Positions 17,328-27,276 are shown, counted from the stretch's first letter. The stretch is DNA of 64,000 nt from Flavobacterium sp. MedPE-SWcel (GCA_001874325.1 MPCW01000010.1:1-64000), one strand, 5' to 3'. Notes: a model not told the origin generated them from the letters alone. Translations and numbers: made by a program.

Positions 17328-19654
17328 TTTAAAATTTTATAATCAACATATTCAATCCCACCACTTTTAATAGTAACTGGTATAGTATTTACTTTATCTC
17401 CATCATGAATATAAAAAGTAAGCTCTCGCTCTACTTTTTTATACTTTCTTCCTACTTCAGATAGTACATCAATGGCAATTTCTCCTCTTCTTACTTTTGC
17501 TTTAAATGTTAAGATTTCATACATCCCTTTACCATAAGCATCAGCAGTCACTCCATCATCTTCGTATAATAAACCACTACTCTTTTTTGCTTTTCTATCT
17601 ACATAATAATGTACTTCTAACTTTTTAGCGGTGTAGTCTTCTGTAGATTGCATAGCATTAGCTGCTTTCATCACAAAAGAACCTCCTTTATAGAAATAAG
17701 GTATTGCTTCTTCTTTTATAGTTATAGTATGGATTGTTCCTCCCTCATAAACTTTATTATCGCTACTGTACCAATTATTACCTTTAGGAAAATAAACATC
17801 TCTTTCTTTTATACCTTGTTTCAAAACAGGTGCTACTAAAATGGCATCACCCCATAAGTATTCATCTGATAATGTATGTAAGGTTTCATTTTCAGGTTCT
17901 TCAAAAAACAACGGTCGCATTAACGGATAACCTTTTTCGCTATTCAAGAATGCTAATGTGTAGTTATAAGGCAACATTTTGTAACGTAGCTCTATCGCTT
18001 TTTTTGCTAATGTCTTTATTGCTGGTTTTCTAAAGATCGGCTCAGCTGGAACAGACTCTTGTGCATGGGGTCTAAATATTGGTTGAAAAACACCATATTG
18101 TAACCAACGTACATATAATTCATCATCTATATTATCACCTGCAAACCCTCCTAAATCAGAGTGCATATATCCTATTCCTTGCATTCCCATTTGTAATGCA
18201 ATTTCGGGTTGCGATTGTAAACCTCCCCAACTTCTACCAACATCGCCACTCCAAGGAATCATTCCATAACGCTGCGATCCCGAATAACCTGCACGCATTA
18301 ATATAAACGGTCGTTGATTTGGAAAATCTTGCTTATAGCCTTCTTGTACTAACTTTGCCCAATCGTGACCATAAATATTATGTACCTCATCAGCACTTCC
18401 TATAGCATGTTGTACATAAGATGGATGCACTTCTGGTTCACCCAAATCTCCCCACCAGCCTGCAACACCTCTATTGATGTAATCTTTATATATATTCCAA
18501 AACCATTTTTTAGCATTTGGTTTCCAAACATCTATTATACCTGTATTACCAAAATAAAAATCATAAGTATATGGTTTACCATTTTCATCAGTAGCTAATA
18601 CTTTATTATCTACAGCTTCTTGCCAACGGTTACTTGTTGTAAGTACAAAAGGCTCTGTAATTAATACTGTTTTTACATTTCTCCTAGCTAAACTCGCAAT
18701 CATACCTTCTGGTGTAGGGAAACTATCTCTTAAAAAAGTAAGATTCCCCATTGTACCTTTCATATCCTTACCAAACCAATACAGATCGAGTACTACAGCA
18801 TCTAAAGGAATTTTTTCTTCTCTGAATTTATTTACTACATCTCTTACCTCTTTCTCTGAATGGTAACCAAATCTACTTGCAAAATTTCCTAGTGTCCAAC
18901 GTGCAGGCATAGGCTGTCTACCTGTTAACTCAGTATAACTCTCAGTAAGACTATACCAATTATCAGCTGCTATTACTTGATAGGTTTTACGCCCACTAAT
19001 GGTTTCATATTCTAATGTATTGTCTTTTTTACTATCAAGATCTAACCATCCAATAGGTGCATTATCAAAATGCACTGCATATATTTTTGATGACATTACT
19101 AATGGCATGGTAAAATTCATTAATTCCGATCTACCCCCATAACCATAATGCGCCCTATTGTATAGTTGTAAACGATTACCTCTTCGGTTCATACCTAATG
19201 CACGGGCACCTCCACCATATAAAGCTTCTGTTTTATCAATATTAAAGCGTATTGCTTCGGTACTATCTTTTTTTACATAACCCTCTTTTTCTGAAAGCAA
19301 TAATTTATTTTTATAATAGTAACTTATAGTAAAAGGTGACTCTTGAATAACTACTTCAATTCCTTTAGTACTATATGTTATTTTACCTTTCTTGCCTTTA
19401 TACTTAGCCTTTACATCACGTGGATGCATTACTACAGCATGTGACTCTTTGTTTTCTTTCTCTCTTGTAGGGATGAAAGATGTTTCTACAATATTTTCTG
19501 AATAAGGTGTAATAATATATTTCCCATCGTTCATTACTAACTCTAGATGATCGTCAAAACTTTGAGCTTTCTGTAACTTACGTGAAGTGTTTTGGGCAGT
19601 AACTGCCGTAACTAGAAATAAGAATATTATACTATAGATGTACTTCATAATCAT
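17324..19654 (-). CDS. GH31 alpha-glucosidase, SusB-like role
   Basis: This is an exo-acting alpha-glucosidase of family GH31, probably periplasmic. A Sec signal ends near residue 20 (VTAVTAQ) with no lipobox. The N-terminal beta domain contains YGGGARALGMNRRG. The catalytic nucleophile is D403 in WWGDLGEPE and the acid/base is D471 in WSGDVG. C-terminal beta domains follow after HAQESVPAEP. It overlaps both neighbours by four bases (ATGA), which ties it into the operon. In the Bacteroides Sus system the equivalent step is done by a GH97 enzyme; here a GH31 fills the place. Confidence 0.92.
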   Translation of the reverse strand: MIMKYIYSIIFLFLVTAVTAQNTSRKLQKAQSFDDHLELVMNDGKYIITPYSENIVETSFIPTREKENKESHAVVMHPRDVKAKYKGKKGKITYSTKGIEVVIQESPFTISYYYKNKLLLSEKEGYVKKDSTEAIRFNIDKTEALYGGGARALGMNRRGNRLQLYNRAHYGYGGRSELMNFTMPLVMSSKIYAVHFDNAPIGWLDLDSKKDNTLEYETISGRKTYQVIAADNWYSLTESYTELTGRQPMPARWTLGNFASRFGYHSEKEVRDVVNKFREEKIPLDAVVLDLYWFGKDMKGTMGNLTFLRDSFPTPEGMIASLARRNVKTVLITEPFVLTTSNRWQEAVDNKVLATDENGKPYTYDFYFGNTGIIDVWKPNAKKWFWNIYKDYINRGVAGWWGDLGEPEVHPSYVQHAIGSADEVHNIYGHDWAKLVQEGYKQDFPNQRPFILMRAGYSGSQRYGMIPWSGDVGRSWGGLQSQPEIALQMGMQGIGYMHSDLGGFAGDNIDDELYVRWLQYGVFQPIFRPHAQESVPAEPIFRKPAIKTLAKKAIELRYKMLPYNYTLAFLNSEKGYPLMRPLFFEEPENETLHTLSDEYLWGDAILVAPVLKQGIKERDVYFPKGNNWYSSDNKVYEGGTIHTITIKEEAIPYFYKGGSFVMKAANAMQSTEDYTAKKLEVHYYVDRKAKKSSGLLYEDDGVTADAYGKGMYEILTFKAKVRRGEIAIDVLSEVGRKYKKVERELTFYIHDGDKVNTIPVTIKSGGIEYVDYKILK

Positions 19655-21489
19655 TGTAGTTCTAGTATTAAGGTCGATTTCGGACTTATACTAATATTTT
19701 TAGTTAGATTGATTGTTTCTTCTCCTAGTGCACTTTTACCTTTGGTGTAACCCTGTATACTTTCAGCAAAGCGAGCTGTACTAAATGTTTTAGCCTCAGT
19801 ACTGTTGTTAATAACAACCATTACTGCGTCAGTATCGTTATACCTGAAGTATATATATACATTTTCTTGTGGCAAATAATGCTTTGTTTTACCTGTATGA
19901 ATTACCTCAGCACTTTTTCTCCAATTAAATAACTTACTCGAAAATTCAAACCATTTTTGTTGTTTAGCTGTACGCCCTTTTTTAGTAAAAGCATTATTAC
20001 TATCACCTTTCCACCCTCCAGGAAAATCACGACGAATGTCTGCATCTCCTCCTGTAGCCTTATCACCCGCCATACCTATTTCTGTACCATAGTATATTTG
20101 TGGTATACCTCTAATGGTAGCTATAAGTGTCATTGCCATTTTATATTTCTCAAAATCATTTTTATAGATTTCGTTAAAACGGGCTGTATCATGATTTTCT
20201 GCAAAAACCATAATATTATCTATATCAGGGTATAAAAAGTCATTCACAAAATTATCGTACACTTTTATTATTCCTTGATTCCAAGTATCCTTATCTTCAT
20301 TAAACACTCCACCGATGACATCATGCAGCGTGAAATCCATAACGCTTGGCAAGTAGCTATTGTAGCTCTGTATAGCTGCTATTTTGCTGTCTTTTTGCCA
20401 ATAAGCTACTTGTGATTGATCGTGCATCCATACTTCTCCTACTATATTAAAATAAGGGTACTCATCTGTAATGGCTTTTGTCCATTTAGCAATACCCTCT
20501 TTATCGTTATAAGAATAAGTGTCTACTCTAAAACCATCCAAATCAGCATACTCTATCCACCAAATAGCATTTTGAGTAAGGTAATTAAGTACCAATGGGT
20601 TACTTTGGTTTAAATCAGGCATAGTACTTACAAACCAACCATCCATACAGTTTTTAGTATCTATTGCTGAAGCGTTTGGATCAAACTGAGTGGTCATACG
20701 GTAATTACTCTGAGAGTAACCTGGAAATTGATGTACCCAATCATAAGCTGGTAAATCTTTATACATCCAATGTTCTGCACCCCAATGGTTCGTAACATAG
20801 TCCATTATCAATTTCATGTTACGTTTTTTAAGCGCTGTTGATAATGCTAAGTACTCCTCATTAGTTCCATAACGTGGATCTATACGATATACATCTGATT
20901 GAGCATAGCCATGGTAAGATGTTTTTGCATCATTATCTTCACAAAGTGGTGTACTCCAAAGTGCAGTAACACCTAGTTCTTCTAAATAATCTAAATGCTC
21001 TATAACACCTGCTATATCACCACCATGACGACCTGTATCTAATTTTCTATTTCCTCTCTCTGCTACTTCTTTACTACTATCGTTGTTTGAGTTACCATTT
21101 GCAAAACGATCTGGCATTATAAGATATACCAAGTCTGAAGAATTAAAACCTTCTCGCAATGCTGAATTTTCGCGTCGTTTTTTTAGAGAATAATTATGCG
21201 TAAATGCTACCTTATTTCTGTTTTTAAATGTGAAAACAAAATCAGAGGCAGGAATATTTTCAGTGTCTATGGTTACAAAAACATAATTAGGGTTCTCTGT
21301 TTTTACCACATTATTTATAATAATATTATCTGATACCGCTGGAGTGTATCGTGCTATATTCTCTCCGTAGAACATAATTTGTAGTTCTGGATTATGCATG
21401 CCACTCCACCAAAAAGGCGGTTCTACACGCTCTATCTGTGCAAAAACCATAGTACTAAAAAAGAGAAATATGTAAAGTAATTTTTTCAT
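19651..21489 (-). CDS. Neopullulanase / cyclomaltodextrinase, SusA-like GH13
   Basis: This periplasmic GH13 enzyme degrades pullulan, cyclodextrins or maltodextrins. A Sec signal (to VFAQ) precedes an N-terminal cyclomaltodextrinase-type beta domain (RVEPPFWWSGMHNPELQIMFYG) at residues about 20-105. The catalytic residues are D323 in GFRVDTY, E352 in VGEVWM and D434 in FAENHDTARF. The region GGDADIRRDFPGGW is typical of neopullulanases. It is the first gene after a hairpin that ends the upstream phosphorylase unit, so it may depend on readthrough or on its own promoter, which I could not find. Confidence 0.92.
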   Translation of the reverse strand: MKKLLYIFLFFSTMVFAQIERVEPPFWWSGMHNPELQIMFYGENIARYTPAVSDNIIINNVVKTENPNYVFVTIDTENIPASDFVFTFKNRNKVAFTHNYSLKKRRENSALREGFNSSDLVYLIMPDRFANGNSNNDSSKEVAERGNRKLDTGRHGGDIAGVIEHLDYLEELGVTALWSTPLCEDNDAKTSYHGYAQSDVYRIDPRYGTNEEYLALSTALKKRNMKLIMDYVTNHWGAEHWMYKDLPAYDWVHQFPGYSQSNYRMTTQFDPNASAIDTKNCMDGWFVSTMPDLNQSNPLVLNYLTQNAIWWIEYADLDGFRVDTYSYNDKEGIAKWTKAITDEYPYFNIVGEVWMHDQSQVAYWQKDSKIAAIQSYNSYLPSVMDFTLHDVIGGVFNEDKDTWNQGIIKVYDNFVNDFLYPDIDNIMVFAENHDTARFNEIYKNDFEKYKMAMTLIATIRGIPQIYYGTEIGMAGDKATGGDADIRRDFPGGWKGDSNNAFTKKGRTAKQQKWFEFSSKLFNWRKSAEVIHTGKTKHYLPQENVYIYFRYNDTDAVMVVINNSTEAKTFSTARFAESIQGYTKGKSALGEETINLTKNISISPKSTLILELQ

Positions 21490-21530
21490 GCTTTATTATT
21501 TTCTAAACATCATAAAAACCTTGCGGTATT

Positions 21531-21569
21531 AAAAAAAACCTACAAGATCATTAAGACCTTGTAGGTTAA
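21531..21569 (-). terminator. Intra-locus terminator between the GH65 gene and the SusA-like gene
   Basis: AACCTACAAG pairs with CTTGTAGGTT around an 11-base loop, followed on the minus strand by eight T residues. It would end most transcripts that start at the MFS gene, setting the expression ratio of the cytoplasmic genes to the exported enzymes downstream. Confidence 0.8.
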
Positions 21570-21573
21570 AAAA

Positions 21574-23883
21574 CTAAACTATCACTACCCCGTTAGGTTG
21601 TACCCTAACTTCTTTACCATTTACAATAACTGTAAGTTCTTTATCGCCTTCAAGTTCAAACTCTGTTTCGTTAGAGTTTACTGCGACTTTCAATATTTGA
21701 TTTCTAAAATTAATTTTAAACGAATAACCTTCCCATTGTTCTGGGATTCTTGGTTCAAAATGAAGTGTATCATTTTTAACACGCATACCTCCAAAACCTT
21801 CTACAATACTCATCCAAGTACCTGCCATACTGGTAATATGTAGTCCTTCTTCTACCTCTTTATTATAATCATCCAGATCTAATCGCGATGTTCTTAAATA
21901 AAAAGTATAAGCCTGCTCCATCCTACCTAGTGCTGCTGCTTGTATAGAGTGTACGCATGGTGAAAGCGATGATTCATGTACCGTTAATGGTTCATAAAAA
22001 TCAAAGTGTTTTTCTAATTGTTCTCTAGTGAAATGATCTTCGAAGAAATAGATACCTTGTAAAACATCTGCTTGCTTAATATAAGGTGAACGTAATATTC
22101 TATCCCAACTCCATTTCTGGTTTATTGGGCGTTGACTACGATCTAGCTTGCTTACAGGCACTAACTCTTTATCTAAGAAATTATCTTGCTGTAAATACAC
22201 ATCATGTTTCTCTGAATATGGAAAATACATATTGTCTGCAACATTTTTCCATTGCTCTAGTTCAACATCATTTAAATTGACTTTAGCCATAATACGGCTA
22301 TAATCATTCGTGTAATCACTTTTTACTTTTGCTATTTGCGTCATAGTATAATCAATACACCATTTTGCTATATAGTTAGTATAAAAGTTATTGTTTACGT
22401 TATTTTCATACTCATTAGGGCCTGTTACCCCTAATATCATATACTTATTATTATCTGAAGACAATGTTGATCTTTGTTGCCAAAAACGCGCTATACCAAT
22501 AAGTACTTCGAGTCCTTTTTCAGGAATGTAAGTATAATCACCAGTAAAACGGTAATAATTAAATATCGCAAATGCTATTGCTCCATTACGGTGAATTTCT
22601 TCAAAAGTAATTTCCCATTCATTATGGCACTCTTCTCCATTCATTGTTACCATAGGGTAAAGTGCTGCTCCATTAGTAAAGCCTAATTTCTCGGCATTTT
22701 CTATGGCTTTCTCTAAATGTTCATAACGATATGTTAGTAAATTACGGGCTACTTGTTGATCTTTTGTTGCCATATAAAATGGTATACAGTATGCCTCAGT
22801 ATCCCAATAGGTACTACCTCCATATTTTTCTCCTGTAAAACCTTTTGGCCCTATATTAAGTCTTGCATCCTTACCTAAATAGGTTTGGTTTAATTGAAAA
22901 ATATTAAAACGAATACCTTGTTGTGCTTTTACATCTCCATCAATGGTGATGTCTGCCATTTCCCAAATTTTAGCCCAGGCTTGTTTTTGTTCTTCTAACA
23001 ATACATCATAACGTTTTGCTTGTGCTGTAGCAATAACATTTTTGGCAGCCTTAACAAGTTCATCTGCATCATGATTTAATGATACTGTATATCCTCCAAA
23101 CTTAACAATAGAAGCTTTTTGACCTTGTTCTGCTTCTACAACATAAGTAAATCGCATCTTATCTTTAGTTGCCTTTACTTCTGTTGGTGTTAATTTTAAA
23201 TCTTTACCTGCTAAGAATATACTGTTATACATATAAGTCGCTACATCAAAATGTGTTTTATATGTTCTAGCAGTAACATAAGCCGCATTATCCCTATACT
23301 GAACATCTACTGGTTCCCAAAATTTTTCTTCCCAGTTAGTATCTTCATTAGTAACACCTGCATCTATATAAGGGTTAAATATAATTTTAGCAGTACCATT
23401 AAGTGGTGTTATTTCATATTTTATTACTCCTAGCTCATCATCTACAAGTGATAAAAATCTAGTTGCATTTACAGCTATAACTAAACCGTTTTGTAATACT
23501 GCCTCAAAAGAACGGTTGTACCACCCTTCTTTCATGTTAAGTTCTCGTCTAAAGTTTTTAACTTCCTTACAAGTATTTAAGTCTAGGTTTTCTCCATTTA
23601 TGGTAATACCAATACCTATCCAGTTAGGTGCATTTAAAACCTTTGCAAAATATTCTGGATAACCATTTTTCCACCAGCCCACTTTGGTTTTATCAGGATA
23701 ATAAATACCTGCAATATAGCTTCCTTGAAAAGTAGCACCAGAGTAACTCTCTTCAAAATTAGCACGTTGCCCCATGGCACCGTTACCTATACTGAACAAA
23801 CTCTCAGAGGATTTCACCTTTTCGGCATCAAATCCTTCTTCTATTATTGACCAACTATTTGGTACTATATAATTCTGGTTCAT
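21574..23883 (-). CDS. GH65 phosphorylase, probably maltose phosphorylase
   Basis: The protein is a cytoplasmic 769-residue family 65 enzyme with no signal peptide. It has an N-terminal beta-sandwich, an (alpha/alpha)6 barrel and a short C-terminal beta domain. The barrel carries GEECHNEWEITFEEIHRNG, whose HNEWE segment (420-424) holds the catalytic glutamate of GH65, and YGGSTYWDTEAY. It probably splits maltose with phosphate to glucose and beta-glucose 1-phosphate. The adjacent beta-phosphoglucomutase gene, two bases upstream, supports a beta-glucose 1-phosphate product. Trehalose or kojibiose phosphorylase are alternatives that the sequence alone does not exclude. Confidence 0.88.
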   Translation of the reverse strand: MNQNYIVPNSWSIIEEGFDAEKVKSSESLFSIGNGAMGQRANFEESYSGATFQGSYIAGIYYPDKTKVGWWKNGYPEYFAKVLNAPNWIGIGITINGENLDLNTCKEVKNFRRELNMKEGWYNRSFEAVLQNGLVIAVNATRFLSLVDDELGVIKYEITPLNGTAKIIFNPYIDAGVTNEDTNWEEKFWEPVDVQYRDNAAYVTARTYKTHFDVATYMYNSIFLAGKDLKLTPTEVKATKDKMRFTYVVEAEQGQKASIVKFGGYTVSLNHDADELVKAAKNVIATAQAKRYDVLLEEQKQAWAKIWEMADITIDGDVKAQQGIRFNIFQLNQTYLGKDARLNIGPKGFTGEKYGGSTYWDTEAYCIPFYMATKDQQVARNLLTYRYEHLEKAIENAEKLGFTNGAALYPMVTMNGEECHNEWEITFEEIHRNGAIAFAIFNYYRFTGDYTYIPEKGLEVLIGIARFWQQRSTLSSDNNKYMILGVTGPNEYENNVNNNFYTNYIAKWCIDYTMTQIAKVKSDYTNDYSRIMAKVNLNDVELEQWKNVADNMYFPYSEKHDVYLQQDNFLDKELVPVSKLDRSQRPINQKWSWDRILRSPYIKQADVLQGIYFFEDHFTREQLEKHFDFYEPLTVHESSLSPCVHSIQAAALGRMEQAYTFYLRTSRLDLDDYNKEVEEGLHITSMAGTWMSIVEGFGGMRVKNDTLHFEPRIPEQWEGYSFKINFRNQILKVAVNSNETEFELEGDKELTVIVNGKEVRVQPNGVVIV

Positions 23884-23885
23884 TA

Positions 23886-24542
23886 TTATTTATTTACTAA
23901 GGTTTGTAAAAAATTAGTATCCATTTCTGTAAAATCATTATAATTATAATCTGCCTCCTGTAGTGTAGTTGCATCACCAATACCTATGCTTATCATACTA
24001 GCTACATTAGCTGCTTGCACTCCTGCTACAGAATCTTCAAACACTATAGCCTCTACTGAGGGCATGTTTAATTTTTCTGCTGCTTGTACAAAAACTTCAG
24101 GGTCAGGCTTAGCATTTGTAACATCATTACCATCTACAATAGCATCAAAATAATGTAGTAGACTTACTTTTTCGAGTATTGGTCGTGCATTTTTACTTGC
24201 TGAGCCTAATGCTATCGGTTGTTTATTTTCTTTTAAATAATTTAATACTGGCATTACCCCATCAAGTATCTCGCTTTCATCCATCTTATCGATATACGTT
24301 AGGTAATCTTCATTTTTTTGTTGTAACCAGTTATTCTTTTCTTCTTGAGATAATTGTACATTACCTAAGGCAAGTATAATATCTAAAGAGCGTACACGGC
24401 TTACTCCTTTTAATTGTTCGTTATGCTCGTGCGTAAAATCAATTCCTAATTGTGCTGCTATTTTTTGCCACGCCAAAAAGTGATACTTAGCAGTATCTAC
24501 TATAACACCATCTAGGTCGAATATAAATGCTTTCTTTTTCAT
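23886..24542 (-). CDS. pgmB: Beta-phosphoglucomutase (HAD superfamily)
   Basis: The enzyme converts beta-glucose 1-phosphate to glucose 6-phosphate. It shows the HAD motif FDLDGVIVDT with D9 (nucleophile) and D11 (acid/base), the cap domain with RVRSLDIIL, the GSASKNA motif, and KPDPEVF and FEDSVAGVQAA. Length (218) fits the family. It lies 7 bases after the MFS gene and 2 bases before the GH65 gene, so the three form one transcript that imports and phosphorolyses maltose. Confidence 0.95.
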   Translation of the reverse strand: MKKKAFIFDLDGVIVDTAKYHFLAWQKIAAQLGIDFTHEHNEQLKGVSRVRSLDIILALGNVQLSQEEKNNWLQQKNEDYLTYIDKMDESEILDGVMPVLNYLKENKQPIALGSASKNARPILEKVSLLHYFDAIVDGNDVTNAKPDPEVFVQAAEKLNMPSVEAIVFEDSVAGVQAANVASMISIGIGDATTLQEADYNYNDFTEMDTNFLQTLVNK

Positions 24543-24549
24543 TTTTTTA

Positions 24550-25908
24550 TTATAGAATTTCTGACTTGGATTTAATGTCGTCTACATCTTTAACTTTTAC
24601 TACTAGAATTGCAGCTATTATAAAGCTGACTCCGCTAATAACTATGGCATAAATTGCCTGACCATTGTAAAGATATTTTACAATAGGTCCTCCAATAAAT
24701 GCATTAATAATCTGTGGAATTACGATAAAGAAATTAAATATACCCATATACACTCCCATCTTTCGAGGAGCAATAGAGCCTGCTAGTATAGCATAAGGCA
24801 TAGCTAATATACTAGCCCAAGCAATCCCTACTCCTATCATTGGAAGAATTGCCCAATATTGGTTTGGCATAAAATAAAGCGAGACAAGACTAAACCCTCC
24901 TACTAAAAGTGAAACTGAGTGTGTTAATTTTCTGCCTATTTTAAAAGCAATATAAGGAAGTGCAAATGCAAAAATAGCCGAGACTAAATTGTATACCCCA
25001 AACAAGATACCTACCCAGTCTCCAGCATCATCATATGCTTGACTCGAAGCATCGTTTATAGGTAAATGATAAATATGATGTGCTATTGCAGGAGTTGAGA
25101 AAACCCACATACCAAACAAACCAAACCACGAGAAAAACTGTACCCAACTAAGCTGACGCATAGTTTGTGGCATTTTTTTAAAATCAGTAAAAATATCTGA
25201 TAGTTTAGCTTCTTCTAATGGTTTAACATCTAACTCTCCCTCTGATTCAAAGCTATCTAACTCTTCTGGCGAATACTCTTTTGTAGTAAAAATCGTAACC
25301 AATATAGTTGTAACTAATACAACTGCTCCTATGCCAAAAGACCAAATAAGGTTTGGCGGAACTGCTCCCTCTGGTGCTGTGTTAGATATACCTAACCAAT
25401 TAGTTAGTACATACGGTAATCCAGAGCCTACTACTGCACCAAAACCAATTAATGCTGTTTGTACACTAAAACCTAATGTACGTTGATCAGCACGTAAATT
25501 ATCAGCCACTAAGGCTCTAAAAGGTTCCATCGCAATATTAAAGGATGCATCCATAATCATAAGCATCCCCGCCCCTACCCATAGCGCAGGAAGGAAAGCA
25601 ACAAATATATCTGCTTGCGGCATTAATATTAAGCCCACTGACGCTAGTAAAGCACCTACAAGAAAAAACGGTTTTCTACGACCATATTTCCCCCAAGTTT
25701 TATCGCTATAATAACCTATTAGAGGTTGTACTATTAAACCCATTAATGGGGCTATAATCCAAAACCATGAAAGTTCATGTACATCTGCACCGAATTTCTG
25801 GAGTATACGGCTAGCATTGGCATTTTGCAGTGCAAAACCCATTTGTATCCCTAAGAAACCGAAACTCATGTTCCAGATTTCCCAGAAACCTAATTTACGC
25901 TTTTCCAT
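24550..25908 (-). CDS. MFS disaccharide permease (SLC45-like), probable maltose transporter
   Basis: This is a 12-helix inner-membrane carrier. The N-terminal half shows FWEIWNMSFGFLGIQMGFALQNA and SDKTWGKYGRRKPFF, the loop 2-3 signature of the SLC45/GPH-like sugar carriers. It contains an acidic cytoplasmic loop between helices 6 and 7. In flavobacterial alpha-glucan loci this protein brings maltose into the cytoplasm. It heads the minus-strand operon, behind a TATATTTG element and a LacI-type site. Confidence 0.9.
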   Translation of the reverse strand: MEKRKLGFWEIWNMSFGFLGIQMGFALQNANASRILQKFGADVHELSWFWIIAPLMGLIVQPLIGYYSDKTWGKYGRRKPFFLVGALLASVGLILMPQADIFVAFLPALWVGAGMLMIMDASFNIAMEPFRALVADNLRADQRTLGFSVQTALIGFGAVVGSGLPYVLTNWLGISNTAPEGAVPPNLIWSFGIGAVVLVTTILVTIFTTKEYSPEELDSFESEGELDVKPLEEAKLSDIFTDFKKMPQTMRQLSWVQFFSWFGLFGMWVFSTPAIAHHIYHLPINDASSQAYDDAGDWVGILFGVYNLVSAIFAFALPYIAFKIGRKLTHSVSLLVGGFSLVSLYFMPNQYWAILPMIGVGIAWASILAMPYAILAGSIAPRKMGVYMGIFNFFIVIPQIINAFIGGPIVKYLYNGQAIYAIVISGVSFIIAAILVVKVKDVDDIKSKSEIL

Positions 25909-26002
25909 TATCGTAATTTAATGATTTATAATACGATAAGCGTGTTATGGCTTATCAAAGACTTATTGTTTGAAGTGAAGTTATAAGCTTTGATAATAAT
26001 GA

Positions 26003-26010
26003 CAAATATA
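26003..26010 (-). promoter_or_regulatory. TATATTTG -7 element for the MFS-pgmB-GH65 operon
   Basis: The minus strand reads TATATTTG, about 95 bases before the ATG at 25908. The AAACGTTT-cored site at 26026-26035 falls where the -33 region would be, so repressor binding there would block RNA polymerase. Confidence 0.55.
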
Positions 26011-26025
26011 TAATTTATTTGTTCT

Positions 26026-26035
26026 GAAACGTTTT
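26026..26035. promoter_or_regulatory. LacI-type operator half/core (GAAACGTTTT) before the MFS operon
   Basis: GAAACGTTTT shares the central AACGTT core with the palindrome found beyond the lacI gene. It lies immediately upstream of the -7 element of the operon. Confidence 0.6.
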
Positions 26036-26042
26036 TTTAGCA

Positions 26043-26071
26043 TAAAAAAAATCCAGCCATACAGCTAGATT
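26043..26071 (-). terminator. Terminator after the lacI gene
   Basis: On the minus strand AATCTAGC pairs with GCTGGATT around a 6-base loop, with one G-U pair, and is followed by eight T residues. It insulates the regulator gene from the MFS operon. Confidence 0.8.
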
Positions 26072-26111
26072 CATTTTTTTAAAACACTAAAAACAAAACA
26101 GTTAGCACCTA

Positions 26112-27134
26112 CTACAACGTTAGCGTAGATTCTCTAAGTATTAATTCTGTCTCTATTAATTCAGTAGTATATTGTTCATTTTCTTCCTCCATTTCAAGCC
26201 TTTCTATAAGCATTTTAGCTGCTCTACCTCCCATTTTCAATCCGTTTTGACTTATTGTAGAGATACTTGGTGTAGAAAATCGCGATATAATCCCGTCGGT
26301 AAAACCTATTACGGATATATCTTCAGGTACTCTAAGCCCCATCTTATTAATAAGTTTGATCGAGGTAACAGCAAAAAGCTCATTTACTGCAAAAATAGCA
26401 TCAGGTTTTTTATCCTTAATCAGCTTTTCTATTTTAGAAGCACAGTTTTCTATATCTTCTATCCTAACAATCATATCATCATGAACCTCTATACCATGCT
26501 CTGTAAGCGCTTTAATATAGCCATCAGTCCTTAACTTACCTACACTAACATAGTCTACAGTGGTAACAAGCCCTATGTTTTCAAACTTCTGCTCTATAAA
26601 AAAATCAATTGCCTTATAAGCTGCAAGTTGATCATCTATTATTACTTTATCACAAAGCACCTCATTAGTAACACGATCAAACATTACCACTGGCATACCT
26701 TGGTTTATTACCTCTTCTATATGGTGAAAATCTTTCTTTAACTGTGTCTCTTTAGATAATGACATAATAAAGCCATCTATACTACCATTAGCTAACATAT
26801 CCATATTAATAACCTCTTTATCAAAGGATTCGTCAGAAAGGCACACTATAACATTATATCCATTTTCATTAGCCACTTGTTCCATACCGCTAATAACGGT
26901 TGCAAAAAAATGATGTACAATTTCTGGTATTATAATACCTATAGTTTTGGTTTTCTTATTCTTAAGACTAAGTGCTATATTATTAGGTCTATAATTATAT
27001 AGTTTGGCAAAAGCTTGTACTTTTTGTCGAGTATCTTCACTTATTTCAGTACTATTCCTAAGTGATTTAGAAACTGTTGATATTGATACATCTAGTTCTC
27101 TTGCAATTTGTTTAAGCGTTACTTTTCTTTTCAT
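26112..27134 (-). CDS. LacI-family transcriptional regulator of the alpha-glucan locus
   Basis: Residues about 4-60 form a LacI helix-turn-helix and hinge (TLKQIARELDVSISTVSKSLRN, then YRPNNIALSLK). Residues about 62-340 form a periplasmic-binding-protein-like sensor domain (IGIIIPEIVHHFF, DAIFAVNELFAV, GFTDGIISR). It lies between the two arms of the locus, on the side divergent from susC. AACGTT-cored sites lie near both arms, and LacI proteins bind such palindromes, so it probably controls both. The effector, perhaps maltose, is inferred. Confidence 0.92.
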   Translation of the reverse strand: MKRKVTLKQIARELDVSISTVSKSLRNSTEISEDTRQKVQAFAKLYNYRPNNIALSLKNKKTKTIGIIIPEIVHHFFATVISGMEQVANENGYNVIVCLSDESFDKEVINMDMLANGSIDGFIMSLSKETQLKKDFHHIEEVINQGMPVVMFDRVTNEVLCDKVIIDDQLAAYKAIDFFIEQKFENIGLVTTVDYVSVGKLRTDGYIKALTEHGIEVHDDMIVRIEDIENCASKIEKLIKDKKPDAIFAVNELFAVTSIKLINKMGLRVPEDISVIGFTDGIISRFSTPSISTISQNGLKMGGRAAKMLIERLEMEEENEQYTTELIETELILRESTLTL

Positions 27135-27237
27135 TATAAATGTTGGGAGCTATTATTTTACAAATAAAGATAGTCTTAATTTTCAATTATGGCAATTATT
27201 ACATCTAAATCATAAATAATTCGAAAAGTTTTCAACA

Positions 27238-27251
27238 CGAAAACGTTTTCG
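27238..27251. promoter_or_regulatory. LacI-type operator, perfect 14-bp palindrome
   Basis: CGAAAACGTTTTCG is a perfect palindrome between lacI and susC. It has the shape of a LacI-family operator with a central CG step. It lies 104 bases from the lacI start and 110 from the susC start. Confidence 0.75.
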
Positions 27252-27266
27252 GTGATAAGTAGTTGT

Positions 27267-27276
27267 AAAAACGTTT
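27267..27276. promoter_or_regulatory. Second LacI-type site upstream of susC
   Basis: AAAACGTTTT repeats the core of the neighbouring palindrome 27 bases away measured centre to centre. Two sites near susC and one before the MFS operon suggest coordinated control. Confidence 0.6.
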
